This document shows, one piece after another, positions 34,991 to 43,565 of a stretch of DNA of 64,000 nt. The position numbers and the translations under genes are program-made. The stretch covers positions 1-64,000 of the forward strand of contig JAQBNS010000052.1 of NCBI GenBank assembly GCA_028288405.1. The letters run 5' to 3'. This DNA is from Chitinophagaceae bacterium (GTDB lineage: Bacteria > Bacteroidota > Bacteroidia > Cytophagales > Cytophagaceae). Below the pieces are notes generated by a model. It saw only the letters and a program-made list of their open reading frames with translations. It was not told the DNA's origin and did not search any database. Within the stretch, counting starts at the first letter, position 1, and the number at the start of each line of letters is the position of its first letter.

Positions 34991-36187
34991 TTAATCTCCT
35001 TTAAAGCCAACTCCGAAAATCACTTTTACCTGATCTCTTACATAATTGATATTGGGTTGTGTAACTTGCCAAATGTTAGTAGAGCTCAAATGTGTCAACA
35101 AATCGTTGATTTGTACATCAGAAATAGTTTTACCGGGAACATACTTCATACCGACAACCATACCGATCATTTCAGATACCAATCCGTTGCGAGAAGCTGG
35201 ATCCGCAAATTTCGCTGGAGTCAATTCATTATATTCCTGAAGGAACATAGCACCTAACATCTTGCGAAGACACGTTTTGATAATGTTTATTTGCTGATCT
35301 CTGGTTGTATAGTCTTTATTACTGATTGCCACTCTTCCTTTAATGAAGGCTGTTACCAATGTTTTTGTTGCCAACAAATTAGTGCTGCCATCCGTTTGTC
35401 TGGAATAATTAGCCAGGTAAAGAAACTTTGAACTATTGGTTTTAGCCCATCCATTACCAGTAACGGGATCTGCGTCTGTTAAACTATCTACCGGATACCT
35501 AGGAAATCCAGTATAGCCAAAAGCCTCGTCCCAGGCATGTTCCTGAGCAGTATATGTTTTTCCCGCAACTAATGTCGTATTGTCGACATCGTTGATCGCG
35601 TCCAGACGAGTAATGATCTGATAGATAAATAATGATCCGAATTGAACCTTCTGAATCATTTGAGCATAGTTGATACCATCTGCGCCCAATAACAAATAAG
35701 AACCTGAAGAGTTTTTAAGCAAACCTGCTGTTCCTTCAGTTGCCGTTCCATCCGGAGTAGGTGTAGTACCTACTGTAGGGAAACTAGCGGCCTGACTTGC
35801 TGTAGCGTATGCATCTAAATAGTCTTGCACCACTGCTGCTGCTGCATTTTCGTCGGAAAGATTATAAGAAGCACCATTCAATCTTGTAGAATCTAAATAA
35901 GGAGATCCTGTATTGGTAAAGTAATTATTCAATGTCGTGTAGTCTACTGAAACACCGGCATAAGTAATTGCAGAGGGTGTTCCGGCAGCAGTTGGGATAG
36001 ATTTTTTCAATCTGTTCTCTAATGATTTGAACATCCCTATTCTTCCTATTTCATCAGAATAGCTTGCATTTGAAAAATTATAAGAAGAAGGAGTATTATC
36101 AGAAGGAGCGGGATTGTCTTCTGACTTTTTGCAAGAAGAGAGAACGCTAACAATAGCTAAAGCAGCTAAAAGGAGATGTTTTTTCAT
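34991..36187 (-). CDS. DUF4856 lipoprotein
   Basis: A 398-residue lipoprotein (lipobox VLSSC, Cys19) of the DUF4856 family: YNFSNASYSDEIGRIGMF, AHAWDEAFGYTGFP-like segment (EHAWDEAFGYTGF) and a helical remainder. The family has no known activity but typically accompanies imelysin and HTTM genes; a role with imelysin in iron handling at the cell surface is inferred. First gene of the operon, with a well-placed promoter 44 bp upstream. Confidence 0.85.
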   Translation of the reverse strand: MKKHLLLAALAIVSVLSSCKKSEDNPAPSDNTPSSYNFSNASYSDEIGRIGMFKSLENRLKKSIPTAAGTPSAITYAGVSVDYTTLNNYFTNTGSPYLDSTRLNGASYNLSDENAAAAVVQDYLDAYATASQAASFPTVGTTPTPDGTATEGTAGLLKNSSGSYLLLGADGINYAQMIQKVQFGSLFIYQIITRLDAINDVDNTTLVAGKTYTAQEHAWDEAFGYTGFPRYPVDSLTDADPVTGNGWAKTNSSKFLYLANYSRQTDGSTNLLATKTLVTAFIKGRVAISNKDYTTRDQQINIIKTCLRKMLGAMFLQEYNELTPAKFADPASRNGLVSEMIGMVVGMKYVPGKTISDVQINDLLTHLSSTNIWQVTQPNINYVRDQVKVIFGVGFKGD

Positions 36188-36517
36188 GGTTATAGGTGAA
36201 ATTCTTATTTGGAATTAATCTAAATCAATGCAAAAGTAAGCGGCTCAACACCCGAATGCAACCCTATTTAGAATTATTTTAAATAGCGATTTAAAAAAAC
36301 ACATATCTGACTATGTATCAACTGCTTGTATTTATAAAATACCTTGAAAAGGGTATCACTTATACTATATTACCGGTATTCTCACGAAACGTGAAAATCA
36401 GCAAGGAAAATCTAAAGACAGTAAAACCGACTCTTAATAATAATTGCAGTGGGTTTTCCGATCTAGTATAATATCCTTTAACTTGAAATTGTTTAGCAGA
36501 TCTAACCTTTATACAGA
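36188..36517. other. Divergent intergenic region upstream of the uptake operon and protease gene
   Basis: 330 bp of AT-rich DNA with no gene. It holds the minus-strand promoter listed next. I could not identify a Fur box or a convincing promoter for the plus-strand protease. Confidence 0.6.
36231..36261 (-). promoter_or_regulatory. Bacteroidota-type promoter of the uptake operon
   Basis: On the minus strand TACTTTTG (36238-36231) matches the TAnnTTTG -7 consensus exactly, and TTG at 36261-36259 lies 20 bp upstream, the expected spacing for the -33 box. It is placed 44 bp before the DUF4856 start. Confidence 0.75.
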
Positions 36518-38146
36518 GTGGAAAAAAGAATAAAGAATAAAGCCAGCCAAATTAAGATACCTCTATTCATTGCTCTCGCTGTCATACTTGGCATTTTTAT
36601 CGGAGCCGGAGCGGCTAAAAAAGAGAACTCCACCAATATTACAGGCACGTATATGCGCTTCCTGGAAATCATCAATTACATCGATCGTGATTATGTAGAT
36701 ACGGTAAACATAGATGACTTAGTCGACTACTCCATTACTCAGATGTTGGAAAAACTAGATCCGCATACTTCTTACATCGCCAAAAAAGACGTAGACATTG
36801 CACGCTCTCAACTGGAAGGTGACTTTGAAGGCATCGGTATAGAATTTAACATCATCAAAGATACTATTTATGTTGTCGCTCCTATCAGCGGAGGTCCCTC
36901 TGAAGCCGTGGGATTGCAGGCAGGTGATAAAATTGTAAAAGTAGACGGTGAAATCGTGGCAGGAAAAGTCATTACCAATTATGATGTCTTTAAAAAACTA
37001 CGGGGTAAAAAAGGAACGAAGGTTGTCGTAAGCATCAAGCGCAAAGGACAAGCGAAGCTATTGGACTACACCATCATCCGCGACAAAATACCTACCTATT
37101 CTGTGGATGCCTATTACATGATCGATGATAAATCGGGTTATATCAAAGTCAATCGTTTTGCCGCCAATACGTATAATGAGTTTAGCGCAGCCATGAAAGA
37201 ACTGAAAGCCGCCGGTATGCAACAACTCATCCTGGATCTCAAAGACAATCCCGGAGGCTACATGGATAAAGCGATCCGGATGGCCGATGATTTTCTCGAA
37301 GGAAATAGAATGATTGTTTATACGGATGGTAAAGGAGCAAAATACGATTCCGAACATAAGAGCACAGGTGCCGGCGAATTTGAAAAAGGAGCGGTCATTG
37401 TATTGATCAACGAAGGTTCTGCTTCTGCTTCTGAAATTGTAAGCGGTGCCTTGCAAGACAACGACCGCGCCTTGATTGTAGGGAGAAGGTCTTTCGGTAA
37501 AGGTCTGGTACAAATGCCGATTCCTTTGACTGACGGTTCTGAATTGCGCCTGACCATCTCTCGCTATTATACGCCAAGTGGCCGTTCCATTCAAAAACAC
37601 TACGACTCCAAGCACAGCGACGAATACAATACGGAGTTGCTGAAACGTTATGAAAAAGGTGAATACTTCCACGCAGACAGTATCAAATTTGACGACTCGT
37701 TGAAATACAAAACAACTAAGGGACGCGTCGTATACGGTGGCGGAGGTATCATGCCGGATTACTTCGTACCTCGCGATACATCGGCCTATACACGTTACCT
37801 GTCGGACTTGTTTAATCAAAATGTCATTCGCGAGTATACGCTGAATTATTATTCCAATAATAAGGCAAAGCTCTCTAAAATGGAGTTTGCGGATTACAAG
37901 AAAAACTTTCAGATCACAGAGTCTATGATGACGGAATTGAAAGCACTCGCTGCCAAATCCGGAGTGAAACACAATGAGAAAGAATACAACATCTCGAAAG
38001 AATACATCAAGAATAACGTGAAGGCATACATCGCCCGAAGTGCATGGGGTGCCAAAGGTTTCTATCCGATATACAATGAGACGGATGAGATCTACATGAA
38101 ATCATTGGGGTTATTTGATGAAGCCAAAAAAATTATCGGTCAGTAA
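36518..38146 (+). CDS. S41-family C-terminal processing protease with PDZ
   Basis: A 542-residue protease with an N-terminal membrane anchor/signal (about 15-33), a PDZ domain (about 100-185: GDFEGIGIEF, GLQAGDKIVKVDG) and an S41 catalytic domain. GSASASEIVSGAL provides Ser303 and RRSFGKGLVQ provides Lys328, 25 residues apart as in the Ser-Lys dyad of Ctp proteases. It cleaves envelope proteins at their C-termini. The start is GTG. The C-terminal 120 residues extend beyond the minimal family length. Confidence 0.92.
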   Translation: MEKRIKNKASQIKIPLFIALAVILGIFIGAGAAKKENSTNITGTYMRFLEIINYIDRDYVDTVNIDDLVDYSITQMLEKLDPHTSYIAKKDVDIARSQLEGDFEGIGIEFNIIKDTIYVVAPISGGPSEAVGLQAGDKIVKVDGEIVAGKVITNYDVFKKLRGKKGTKVVVSIKRKGQAKLLDYTIIRDKIPTYSVDAYYMIDDKSGYIKVNRFAANTYNEFSAAMKELKAAGMQQLILDLKDNPGGYMDKAIRMADDFLEGNRMIVYTDGKGAKYDSEHKSTGAGEFEKGAVIVLINEGSASASEIVSGALQDNDRALIVGRRSFGKGLVQMPIPLTDGSELRLTISRYYTPSGRSIQKHYDSKHSDEYNTELLKRYEKGEYFHADSIKFDDSLKYKTTKGRVVYGGGGIMPDYFVPRDTSAYTRYLSDLFNQNVIREYTLNYYSNNKAKLSKMEFADYKKNFQITESMMTELKALAAKSGVKHNEKEYNISKEYIKNNVKAYIARSAWGAKGFYPIYNETDEIYMKSLGLFDEAKKIIGQ

Positions 38147-38165
38147 AAATAGAGTATAGAAACAG

Positions 38166-38205
38166 AGCGGAGAGCAAATACTAGTATTCGCTCTCCGCTT
38201 TTTCT
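38166..38205 (+). terminator. Intrinsic terminator after the protease gene
   Basis: AGCGGAGAGC (38166-38175) pairs with GCTCTCCGCT (38190-38199), with inner AATACTAGTATT pairing too, then TTTTCTTTTT. It also precedes the convergent folate gene end. Confidence 0.9.
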
Positions 38206-38207
38206 TT

Positions 38208-38795
38208 TTATGCTTTCTTATAGATAACAAACGTTCCTTCTGCACTTACCAGACGGTGCAAAGGTTCGTCCCATTGGTCTTTGGGTAAATCATGATTGAC
38301 GATTGGAAAAAAATTAATGCCGGTACGTATTACAGAAGAAGAACAACCAGCAAAGAAACGATCGTAAAATCCTTTCCCATAGCCCAACCGGTAGCCTGCT
38401 GAATCCATCGCCAAAAGAGGCGTTAAGACTTCCTGAATTTCTTTTTCCGGAAAAATGATACGCGTTGTAGGTTCCGGTATGCCCCAACTATTTAAAGCGA
38501 GTGGAGTATCCATACGTACTTCAATTGTCAGGAGAGATACCTGATCTTCTGCAATGACAGATGTAACCGTTTTGACATTAGGATACTCCTGATTCATTCT
38601 TTGTAAGATAAAGCGTGTATCGACTTCCGCTTTGGCAGGCATCGACAAAAAAAGATGAACAACATCAGGACGCTCTGTTTCAAAAAGGTTGAAATAATGT
38701 TCCGCGATCGATTGACTTTTTTTAATTCTTTCTTCTATCGTCAACGCGCGGCGCTGTCCCATATAATGTGCACGCCATTCTTTTTTAGTCTTCAT
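38208..38795 (-). CDS. 5-formyltetrahydrofolate cyclo-ligase
   Basis: A 195-residue ATP-dependent enzyme converting 5-formyl-THF to 5,10-methenyl-THF. The signature GYRLGYGKGFYDRF is intact near residue 140, and KTKKEWRAHYMGQRRALT is the usual N-terminus. I chose the ATG at 38795 over 38804; it overlaps the bshC end by 11 bp, suggesting co-translation. Confidence 0.92.
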   Translation of the reverse strand: MKTKKEWRAHYMGQRRALTIEERIKKSQSIAEHYFNLFETERPDVVHLFLSMPAKAEVDTRFILQRMNQEYPNVKTVTSVIAEDQVSLLTIEVRMDTPLALNSWGIPEPTTRIIFPEKEIQEVLTPLLAMDSAGYRLGYGKGFYDRFFAGCSSSVIRTGINFFPIVNHDLPKDQWDEPLHRLVSAEGTFVIYKKA

Positions 38796-40353
38796 ACTGC
38801 ACAATATTGAAACGAAAATCTAACGGATCAAACAAAGGAATGATGTCGTCGATAAAGTTCGGGTCATTGATGAGAAAAGAAAGGAAAGAATCCGAACGTT
38901 CCTGTAAGCCTCCTCCGGGTAATAATTTTTCTTTTAACGTAGACAACTGTTTCATTTCCTGTTCCAGTTTTTGTTCATAGGTTTTAGCCACACGTTTCTC
39001 TATGTTTTCCAATTGCTTTTGCACCTTATGTTTTTCCGCTGCCAGCCAGTCTTTTAAATTCGCATCCGCTTTCAGTGATTTCTCTTCTACACCAAGCCAG
39101 AGCTTATCCAGCTCTGCTGCTACATCATTCCATTCCGGGATCACATGATTTTTTTCTGAAAGAAAAAACTGTTTCAATTCTTCTTCCGGTAAAAAAACAG
39201 ATTCAGGTTGCAATCCTAATTTGTGTAGTTTACCCAATTGTTGTTTGCCTACTACCATGGCAAAGTTTCTAGGTAGCACGACAGGCATGTGCAAATGCAG
39301 TACTTCAAAAACTTTTTGCAATTGAAGCCAATAGGCCACTTCCGCGGGTCCACCGATGTAAGCGATATTGGGTAAAATATATTCCTGATACACCGGACGC
39401 AATACGACATTAGGGCTGAATGATTCAGGATGTGCATGCAATTCTTTTAAAAGACTTTCTTTGTCAAATACAAAATCAGTATTCAATACCGAATAGGTAC
39501 CCTCTTCATACGTAATGCGATGTCGCCCTTCCGATGAAATGTAAAACACATTAATTTCCCTTGGGAAGATTTGACTTTTATAGCCTTGTTGTTCTAAGGC
39601 CTCTGTTTGCTTACGTACTGCATCAATAGAGATGCCTTCTATTATTTCTTTTTCTAAAACAGGAATAAACTGTTGCTTCAGTTTCGCATGATCTGCATCC
39701 AACACCACCAAACCATGCTTGCCAAACAATTCATTGAGCCAATAGTGTGTGGCTTGAGAAAGGTTATTGTACTGACTATATGCTTTTTTAAACACCTCCG
39801 GAATATCCGGTAAGCTTTCGATCCATTCTGATAATCCCTCGGTAGACACTCTACCGGCAGGGCCCTTCCCTTTTAATTCCGCCTGGTAACGCTTTCCAAA
39901 AATACTCAGGTGATCGATTTCTTCCAGGTCATGATCTTCCGAAGCCATCCAGAAAAGCGGTACAAAATGTTTGTCCGGCATCAGCTGTTTGCAAGCCGCA
40001 GCCAATTGTATCGTGCTGGCAATTTTATACAAGACATACAAAGGTCCTCCCAGCACGTGAATCTGCTGACCGGTAGTGATAAAGAAGGTTTCCGGTGAAG
40101 AGATACTTTCCAAATGTTCTTGCACAGCAGGAGACACCTGAAGTTGGCTATACTCCTCTTTCAACACTTCCTGCAACACCAATCTCCGTTCCATAGGAAA
40201 CGAACAATCGGCCAGGCATTTTTGCAAGCCTTCCGCAGAAGAAGCATAATGAATGAAAGAGGTAATCTTATCGTTTTGAGAGATATAATCAGAAAGCAAA
40301 GAGGAAAAAGCTCTGGTTTGCTCGAGAGGGATTTTATGGATTGATTTTTTCAT
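38785..40353 (-). CDS. bshC: Bacillithiol biosynthesis cysteine-adding enzyme
   Basis: A 522-residue protein with BshC hallmarks: FITTGQQIHVLGGPLYVLYK, HFVPLFWMASEDHDLEEID and VLRPVYQEYILPNIAYIGGPAEVAYWLQL. BshC adds cysteine to GlcN-malate, the last step of bacillithiol synthesis, giving the cell its main low-molecular thiol. A coiled-coil (about 400-480) is typical. It is divergent from cysE across 319 bp, fitting supply of cysteine. Confidence 0.94.
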   Translation of the reverse strand: MKKSIHKIPLEQTRAFSSLLSDYISQNDKITSFIHYASSAEGLQKCLADCSFPMERRLVLQEVLKEEYSQLQVSPAVQEHLESISSPETFFITTGQQIHVLGGPLYVLYKIASTIQLAAACKQLMPDKHFVPLFWMASEDHDLEEIDHLSIFGKRYQAELKGKGPAGRVSTEGLSEWIESLPDIPEVFKKAYSQYNNLSQATHYWLNELFGKHGLVVLDADHAKLKQQFIPVLEKEIIEGISIDAVRKQTEALEQQGYKSQIFPREINVFYISSEGRHRITYEEGTYSVLNTDFVFDKESLLKELHAHPESFSPNVVLRPVYQEYILPNIAYIGGPAEVAYWLQLQKVFEVLHLHMPVVLPRNFAMVVGKQQLGKLHKLGLQPESVFLPEEELKQFFLSEKNHVIPEWNDVAAELDKLWLGVEEKSLKADANLKDWLAAEKHKVQKQLENIEKRVAKTYEQKLEQEMKQLSTLKEKLLPGGGLQERSDSFLSFLINDPNFIDDIIPLFDPLDFRFNIVQYED

Positions 40354-40364
40354 TTAAAATAAGT

Positions 40365-40537
40365 AGTGGCAAGTTGTAAGTGGTAAGTTGTAAGTCTTTG
40401 ATAAAGCGTCACAGATTTCTATTTCACCACTTCCTTTTAAATTTACTTAATAACAAGCGCTTATGGGTTATAAAGCGAAAAGCCGTATTTATAAGTCTTA
40501 TTTATCACTTACAACTTACCACTTATCACTTACAACT
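40365..40537. repeat. Heptamer-array inverted repeat H
   Basis: Left arm: AGTGGCA, AGTTGTA, AGTGGTA, AGTTGTA, AGT (40365-40395). Right arm 40507-40537, inverted: AGTTGTA, AGTGATA, AGTGGTA, AGTTGTA, AGT. The inner 17 bp are identical and 27 of 31 positions match overall. The arms are separated by about 110 bp. This is the only one of the nine sites located between divergent gene starts. Confidence 0.88.
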
Positions 40538-40612
40538 GTCCATTAATTTTGTATATTTTTATCCGATGACCTTCCTATAATTAAATAAAAGAATGTATTT
40601 TCGAATCTTTCA

Positions 40613-40627
40613 GGCCCCTTTGGGGTT
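40613..40627 (+). promoter_or_regulatory. Small GGCCCC hairpin in the cysE leader
   Basis: GGCCCC-TTT-GGGGTT can fold as a six-pair hairpin with two G-U pairs, 46 bp before cysE. A very similar hairpin (GCCCCTTTTGGGGC) precedes rocD. No T-run follows, so termination is unlikely. Confidence 0.35.
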
Positions 40628-40672
40628 GAATGAAAACAGAACACCTAGTCGCACCAAATAATTCAGTTTTAC

Positions 40673-41479
40673 ATGAGCAACAACACATTTGCGCAGACCT
40701 TATTCGAAAGACATCAAAAAACGGATACCGCTCCTTCCACTTCCAGTGTATGCAAGCTCTTTACGCGTATTTTGCTGATGTTATTTCCGGAACAGTCTCC
40801 TAAAAAATACCGTTCAGCAACCATCATCAAAGACCGTTTGGATATATACAACTCTGAGTTTAAAGAACTTTTGAATGTCATGCAGAAGCAGTTGGACAAA
40901 GATCCGGGCGTTATTTCGGCGGCTTTCATGGCTCAGCTTCCCAAGATTTACGAATTGTTGTGCGACGATATCAAGGCAACTTTAGCGGGTGATCCTGCGG
41001 CGAAAAGTGAGTATGAAGTGATTAGAACCTATCCTGGCTTTTACGCAATTGCCTTTCACCGCATGGCTCATACCTTGTATGAATTGAATGTTCCTTTATT
41101 GCCCAGAATCCTTTCTGAATATGCCCATTCTAAAACAGGCATTGACATCCATCCGGGTGCACAAATTGGATCTAGCTTTTTCATAGACCATGGCACCGGT
41201 GTAGTCATCGGAGAAACAGCCAGTATTGGTAAAAATGTAAAAATATACCAGGGCGTGACACTGGGAGCGCTGAGTGTAACCAAAGACATGGCTTCCCAAA
41301 AACGTCATCCAAGTATTGAAGACGATGTCATCGTATACTCAGGAGCGACGATTTTAGGCGGAGATACCGTCATCGGACACCACAGTGTCATCGGTGGTAA
41401 CGTATGGGTAATCGAAAGTATAGCACCACATTCGAAAGTATACAACCGTGCTCAACCTGAAGTAAGCACTAAAAAATAA
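40673..41479 (+). CDS. cysE: Serine O-acetyltransferase
   Basis: A 268-residue acetyltransferase making O-acetylserine. The C-terminal half is a left-handed beta-helix of hexapeptides (GIDIHPGAQIGSSFFIDHGTG, VVIGETASIGKNVKIYQGVTLG) with the catalytic His in FIDHGTG. The N-terminal helical region is longer than the plain family core, like EpsC forms. The stop is 2 bp before cysM. Confidence 0.94.
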   Translation: MSNNTFAQTLFERHQKTDTAPSTSSVCKLFTRILLMLFPEQSPKKYRSATIIKDRLDIYNSEFKELLNVMQKQLDKDPGVISAAFMAQLPKIYELLCDDIKATLAGDPAAKSEYEVIRTYPGFYAIAFHRMAHTLYELNVPLLPRILSEYAHSKTGIDIHPGAQIGSSFFIDHGTGVVIGETASIGKNVKIYQGVTLGALSVTKDMASQKRHPSIEDDVIVYSGATILGGDTVIGHHSVIGGNVWVIESIAPHSKVYNRAQPEVSTKK

Positions 41480-41481
41480 CC

Positions 41482-42363
41482 ATGGCAGGATTATTAGATT
41501 TTATCGGCAACACGCCATTAGTAGAAATCAAACACCTCAACCCTAACCCGGCTGTTAAGATTTACGCAAAACTAGAAGGACATAATCCCGGAGGAAGTGT
41601 AAAAGACAGAGCCGCTCTATCCCTTATCAAAGGAGCGCTCGAGCGAGGCGAAATAAAACCGGGTGATAAACTGATCGAAGCGACAAGCGGCAATACGGGT
41701 ATTGCCTTAGCGATGATCGCCCGTTTGTTTGACTTGGAAATCGAACTGGTCATGCCAGACAATTCTACCAAAGAACGTGTGTTGACCATGGAGGCTTTCG
41801 GGGCCAAAGTTATTTTAACTCCCGCAGCCATTTCTATGGAAGGAGCAAGAGACTATGCCGAGAACAAAGTCAAGGAAGGTGGTTACATCATGCTTAATCA
41901 ATTTGGCAATCCTGACAACTGGAAAGGCCACTATACTTCTACCGGTCCGGAAATATGGAAAGACACCGATGGAAAAATCACACACTTCGTTTCATCTATG
42001 GGCACAACCGGAACCATCATGGGTGTATCTCGCTTTCTAAAAGAAAAAAACAAAGACATACAAATAGTCGGCGTTCAACCCGATGAAAAGGCACGTATAC
42101 CGGGCATCCGCAGATGGCCAATTGAGTACTTGCCAAAAATATTCGAAGCGCATCGCGTAGACCGAACCATGGATGTCAGCGAAACGGAAGCGATTGAAAT
42201 GACACGCCTGATGGCAAAGAAAGAAGCCATCTTCGCAGGCATGAGCAGCGGAGGAGCAATGGCTATCGCCATTAAACTAGCTAAAGAATTAAAAGAAGGA
42301 GTCATCGTGAGCATCGTATGCGATCGCGGCGATCGTTATTTATCTTCCGACTTGTTTGGGTAA
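41482..42363 (+). CDS. cysM: Cysteine synthase
   Basis: A 293-residue PLP enzyme that turns O-acetylserine and sulfide (or thiosulfate, for CysM types) into cysteine. GGSVKDRAA carries the PLP Lys41, EATSGNTGIALA the substrate loop, and SSMGTTGTIMGVSRFL the phosphate-binding loop. IPGIRRWPIEYLPKIF is typical of the CysM subgroup. It follows cysE at 2 bp. Confidence 0.92.
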   Translation: MAGLLDFIGNTPLVEIKHLNPNPAVKIYAKLEGHNPGGSVKDRAALSLIKGALERGEIKPGDKLIEATSGNTGIALAMIARLFDLEIELVMPDNSTKERVLTMEAFGAKVILTPAAISMEGARDYAENKVKEGGYIMLNQFGNPDNWKGHYTSTGPEIWKDTDGKITHFVSSMGTTGTIMGVSRFLKEKNKDIQIVGVQPDEKARIPGIRRWPIEYLPKIFEAHRVDRTMDVSETEAIEMTRLMAKKEAIFAGMSSGGAMAIAIKLAKELKEGVIVSIVCDRGDRYLSSDLFG

Positions 42364-42368
42364 TTTAA

Positions 42369-42498
42369 AGTTGTAAGTGGTAAGTAAGCATTGCACATGC
42401 TTCTTATAAAAAATAATGCAACATCATTTAAACTATTCATTTTGTTTAAAGTGAAAGTATAGACCCTACTTGCCACTTACAACTTATCACTTACAACT
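42369..42498. repeat. Heptamer-array inverted repeat I
   Basis: Left arm: AGTTGTA, AGTGGTA, AGTAAGC (42369-42389), starting 5 bp after the cysM stop. Right arm (about 42465-42498), inverted: AGTTGTA, AGTGATA, AGTTGTA, AGTGGCA, AGTAGGG. Left and innermost right units pair 17 of 18. It ends 8 bp before the heme-protein gene. Confidence 0.8.
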
Positions 42499-42506
42499 AT
42501 TTCATT

Positions 42507-42956
42507 ATGATAAAAAAGCTAATCCTTGGTCTTGCCGTCCTGCTAATTTTGATCCAATTCATCCGCATCGACAAAACAAATCCTCCACTTGACAAAACCA
42601 AAGACTTCATCACACTCACACACCCTTCTGATGAAATAAAAGGTATTCTTGTTACGTCTTGTTACGACTGTCACTCTAATGAAACAACTTATCCATGGTA
42701 CAGCAATGTAGCTCCCATATCCTGGTGGTTAAAAGATCACATCAACGAAGGACGCGAGCATCTCAATTTTTCTGTGTGGGGCACTTATACAGAGAAACGT
42801 CAACAACATAAATTGGATGAATGCATAGAAGAAGTACACGAAGGCGAAATGCCCTTATCTACTTATACTTCTCTGCACAAAGAAGCAAAGCTATCTCCTG
42901 AGCAACAGGAAAAAATAAATACCTGGATTGCGACATTGATTAAGAAGAAACAGTAA
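42507..42956 (+). CDS. Heme-binding domain (Haem_bd) protein
   Basis: A 149-residue exported c-type heme protein: an N-terminal anchor (LILGLAVLLILIQFI), then VTSCYDCHSNET with the CxxCH heme site (Cys52, Cys55, His56), and WYSNVAPISWWLKDHINEGREHLNFS, the typical Haem_bd motif. It probably sits in the periplasm tethered to the inner membrane and carries electrons. Partners are unknown. Confidence 0.9.
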   Translation: MIKKLILGLAVLLILIQFIRIDKTNPPLDKTKDFITLTHPSDEIKGILVTSCYDCHSNETTYPWYSNVAPISWWLKDHINEGREHLNFSVWGTYTEKRQQHKLDECIEEVHEGEMPLSTYTSLHKEAKLSPEQQEKINTWIATLIKKKQ

Positions 42957-42970
42957 TTTTTATCAAACAG

Positions 42971-43078
42971 ACTTACCTCTAAAGGGGACTTGGCTTAAAC
43001 TGTAAAATAAAAAGCTCATCGTATGTAATATGCAATGAGCTTTTTATTTTGTATCCTTCAGAGGATTCAGGGACAAGA
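42971..43078. repeat. Decayed copy of the CCCCTGAAGGGG repeat around a terminator
   Basis: ACTTACCTCTAA-AGGGGACTT (from 42971) resembles the left arm at 3198-3229 with about 10 bases lost, and TCCTTCAGAGGATTCAGGGACAAGAC (to 43078) resembles the right arm with several substitutions. Between them AAAATAAAAAGCTCAT (43004-43019) and ATGAGCTTTTTATTTT (43035-43050) pair perfectly, a strong terminator for the heme gene and the convergent response regulator. Confidence 0.7.
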
Positions 43079-43153
43079 CTACTGTCTCACAACTGGAACA
43101 AAAAAACCTGCTGTTGGGCAGGTTCGTAAGTATTATAATCAAAAAGCTTTTGC

Positions 43154-43558
43154 TTATTCGTCGTCTTTATTTCTAAAAAACTTTTTCACTACACTACTGA
43201 AAGCATTTTTTGTCAATGGCTTCACTACATAGTCTTTTATCTGATCATTTTTTTCTGCTTTTTCTTTATCAGATGAATCATTAGAAGAAGTCAATACTAC
43301 GACTTCAATATCCAATCCTATCTTTTTAAACTCTGCCATGAAATCCCAACCGTTCATTACGGGCATGTTCAAATCAAGAAAAATCACTTCTGGCTTTTGA
43401 TTCTTCTCCTCTTTCAAATCAATTAAAGCATCCTCTGCCTTAGTAAATGTTTTAATCTCTACATCAGGATGTATCTTACGAATCAACATGGTGTTGAACT
43501 TATTTGACAATGGATCATCATCGATAAAAAATACCATTGGTTTAGCCGAAGTAGTCAT
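43154..43558 (-). CDS. Single-domain response regulator
   Basis: A 134-residue receiver domain alone: FFIDDDPLSN (acidic pocket), VIFLDLNMPVMNGWDF (phospho-acceptor Asp62), VVLTSSND and YVVKPLTKNAF (conserved Lys). With no output domain it must act through protein contacts. It lies 7 bp after the kinase gene on the same strand, so the two form a two-component pair. Confidence 0.93.
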   Translation of the reverse strand: MTTSAKPMVFFIDDDPLSNKFNTMLIRKIHPDVEIKTFTKAEDALIDLKEEKNQKPEVIFLDLNMPVMNGWDFMAEFKKIGLDIEVVVLTSSNDSSDKEKAEKNDQIKDYVVKPLTKNAFSSVVKKFFRNKDDE

Positions 43559-43565
43559 AGTATTA

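Larger units (their letters stand above)
40354..40672. other. Divergent bshC-cysE intergenic region
   Basis: 319 bp. The heptamer inverted repeat H fills the half next to bshC and a small GC hairpin lies near cysE. The 66-codon ORF at 40380-40580 is not credible: its YHLQLTTYHLQLS segment is just the repeat translated. Confidence 0.7.

Noticed and set aside
37058-37972. 304-codon minus-strand ORF
   Set aside because: Antisense shadow of the S41 protease gene, whose catalytic motifs are intact; the antisense product is Phe/Arg/Ile-rich with no domain.
40380-40580. 66-codon ORF in the bshC-cysE gap
   Set aside because: It is the heptamer repeat read in frame (YHLQLTTYHLQLS; three 7-bp units give seven residues).
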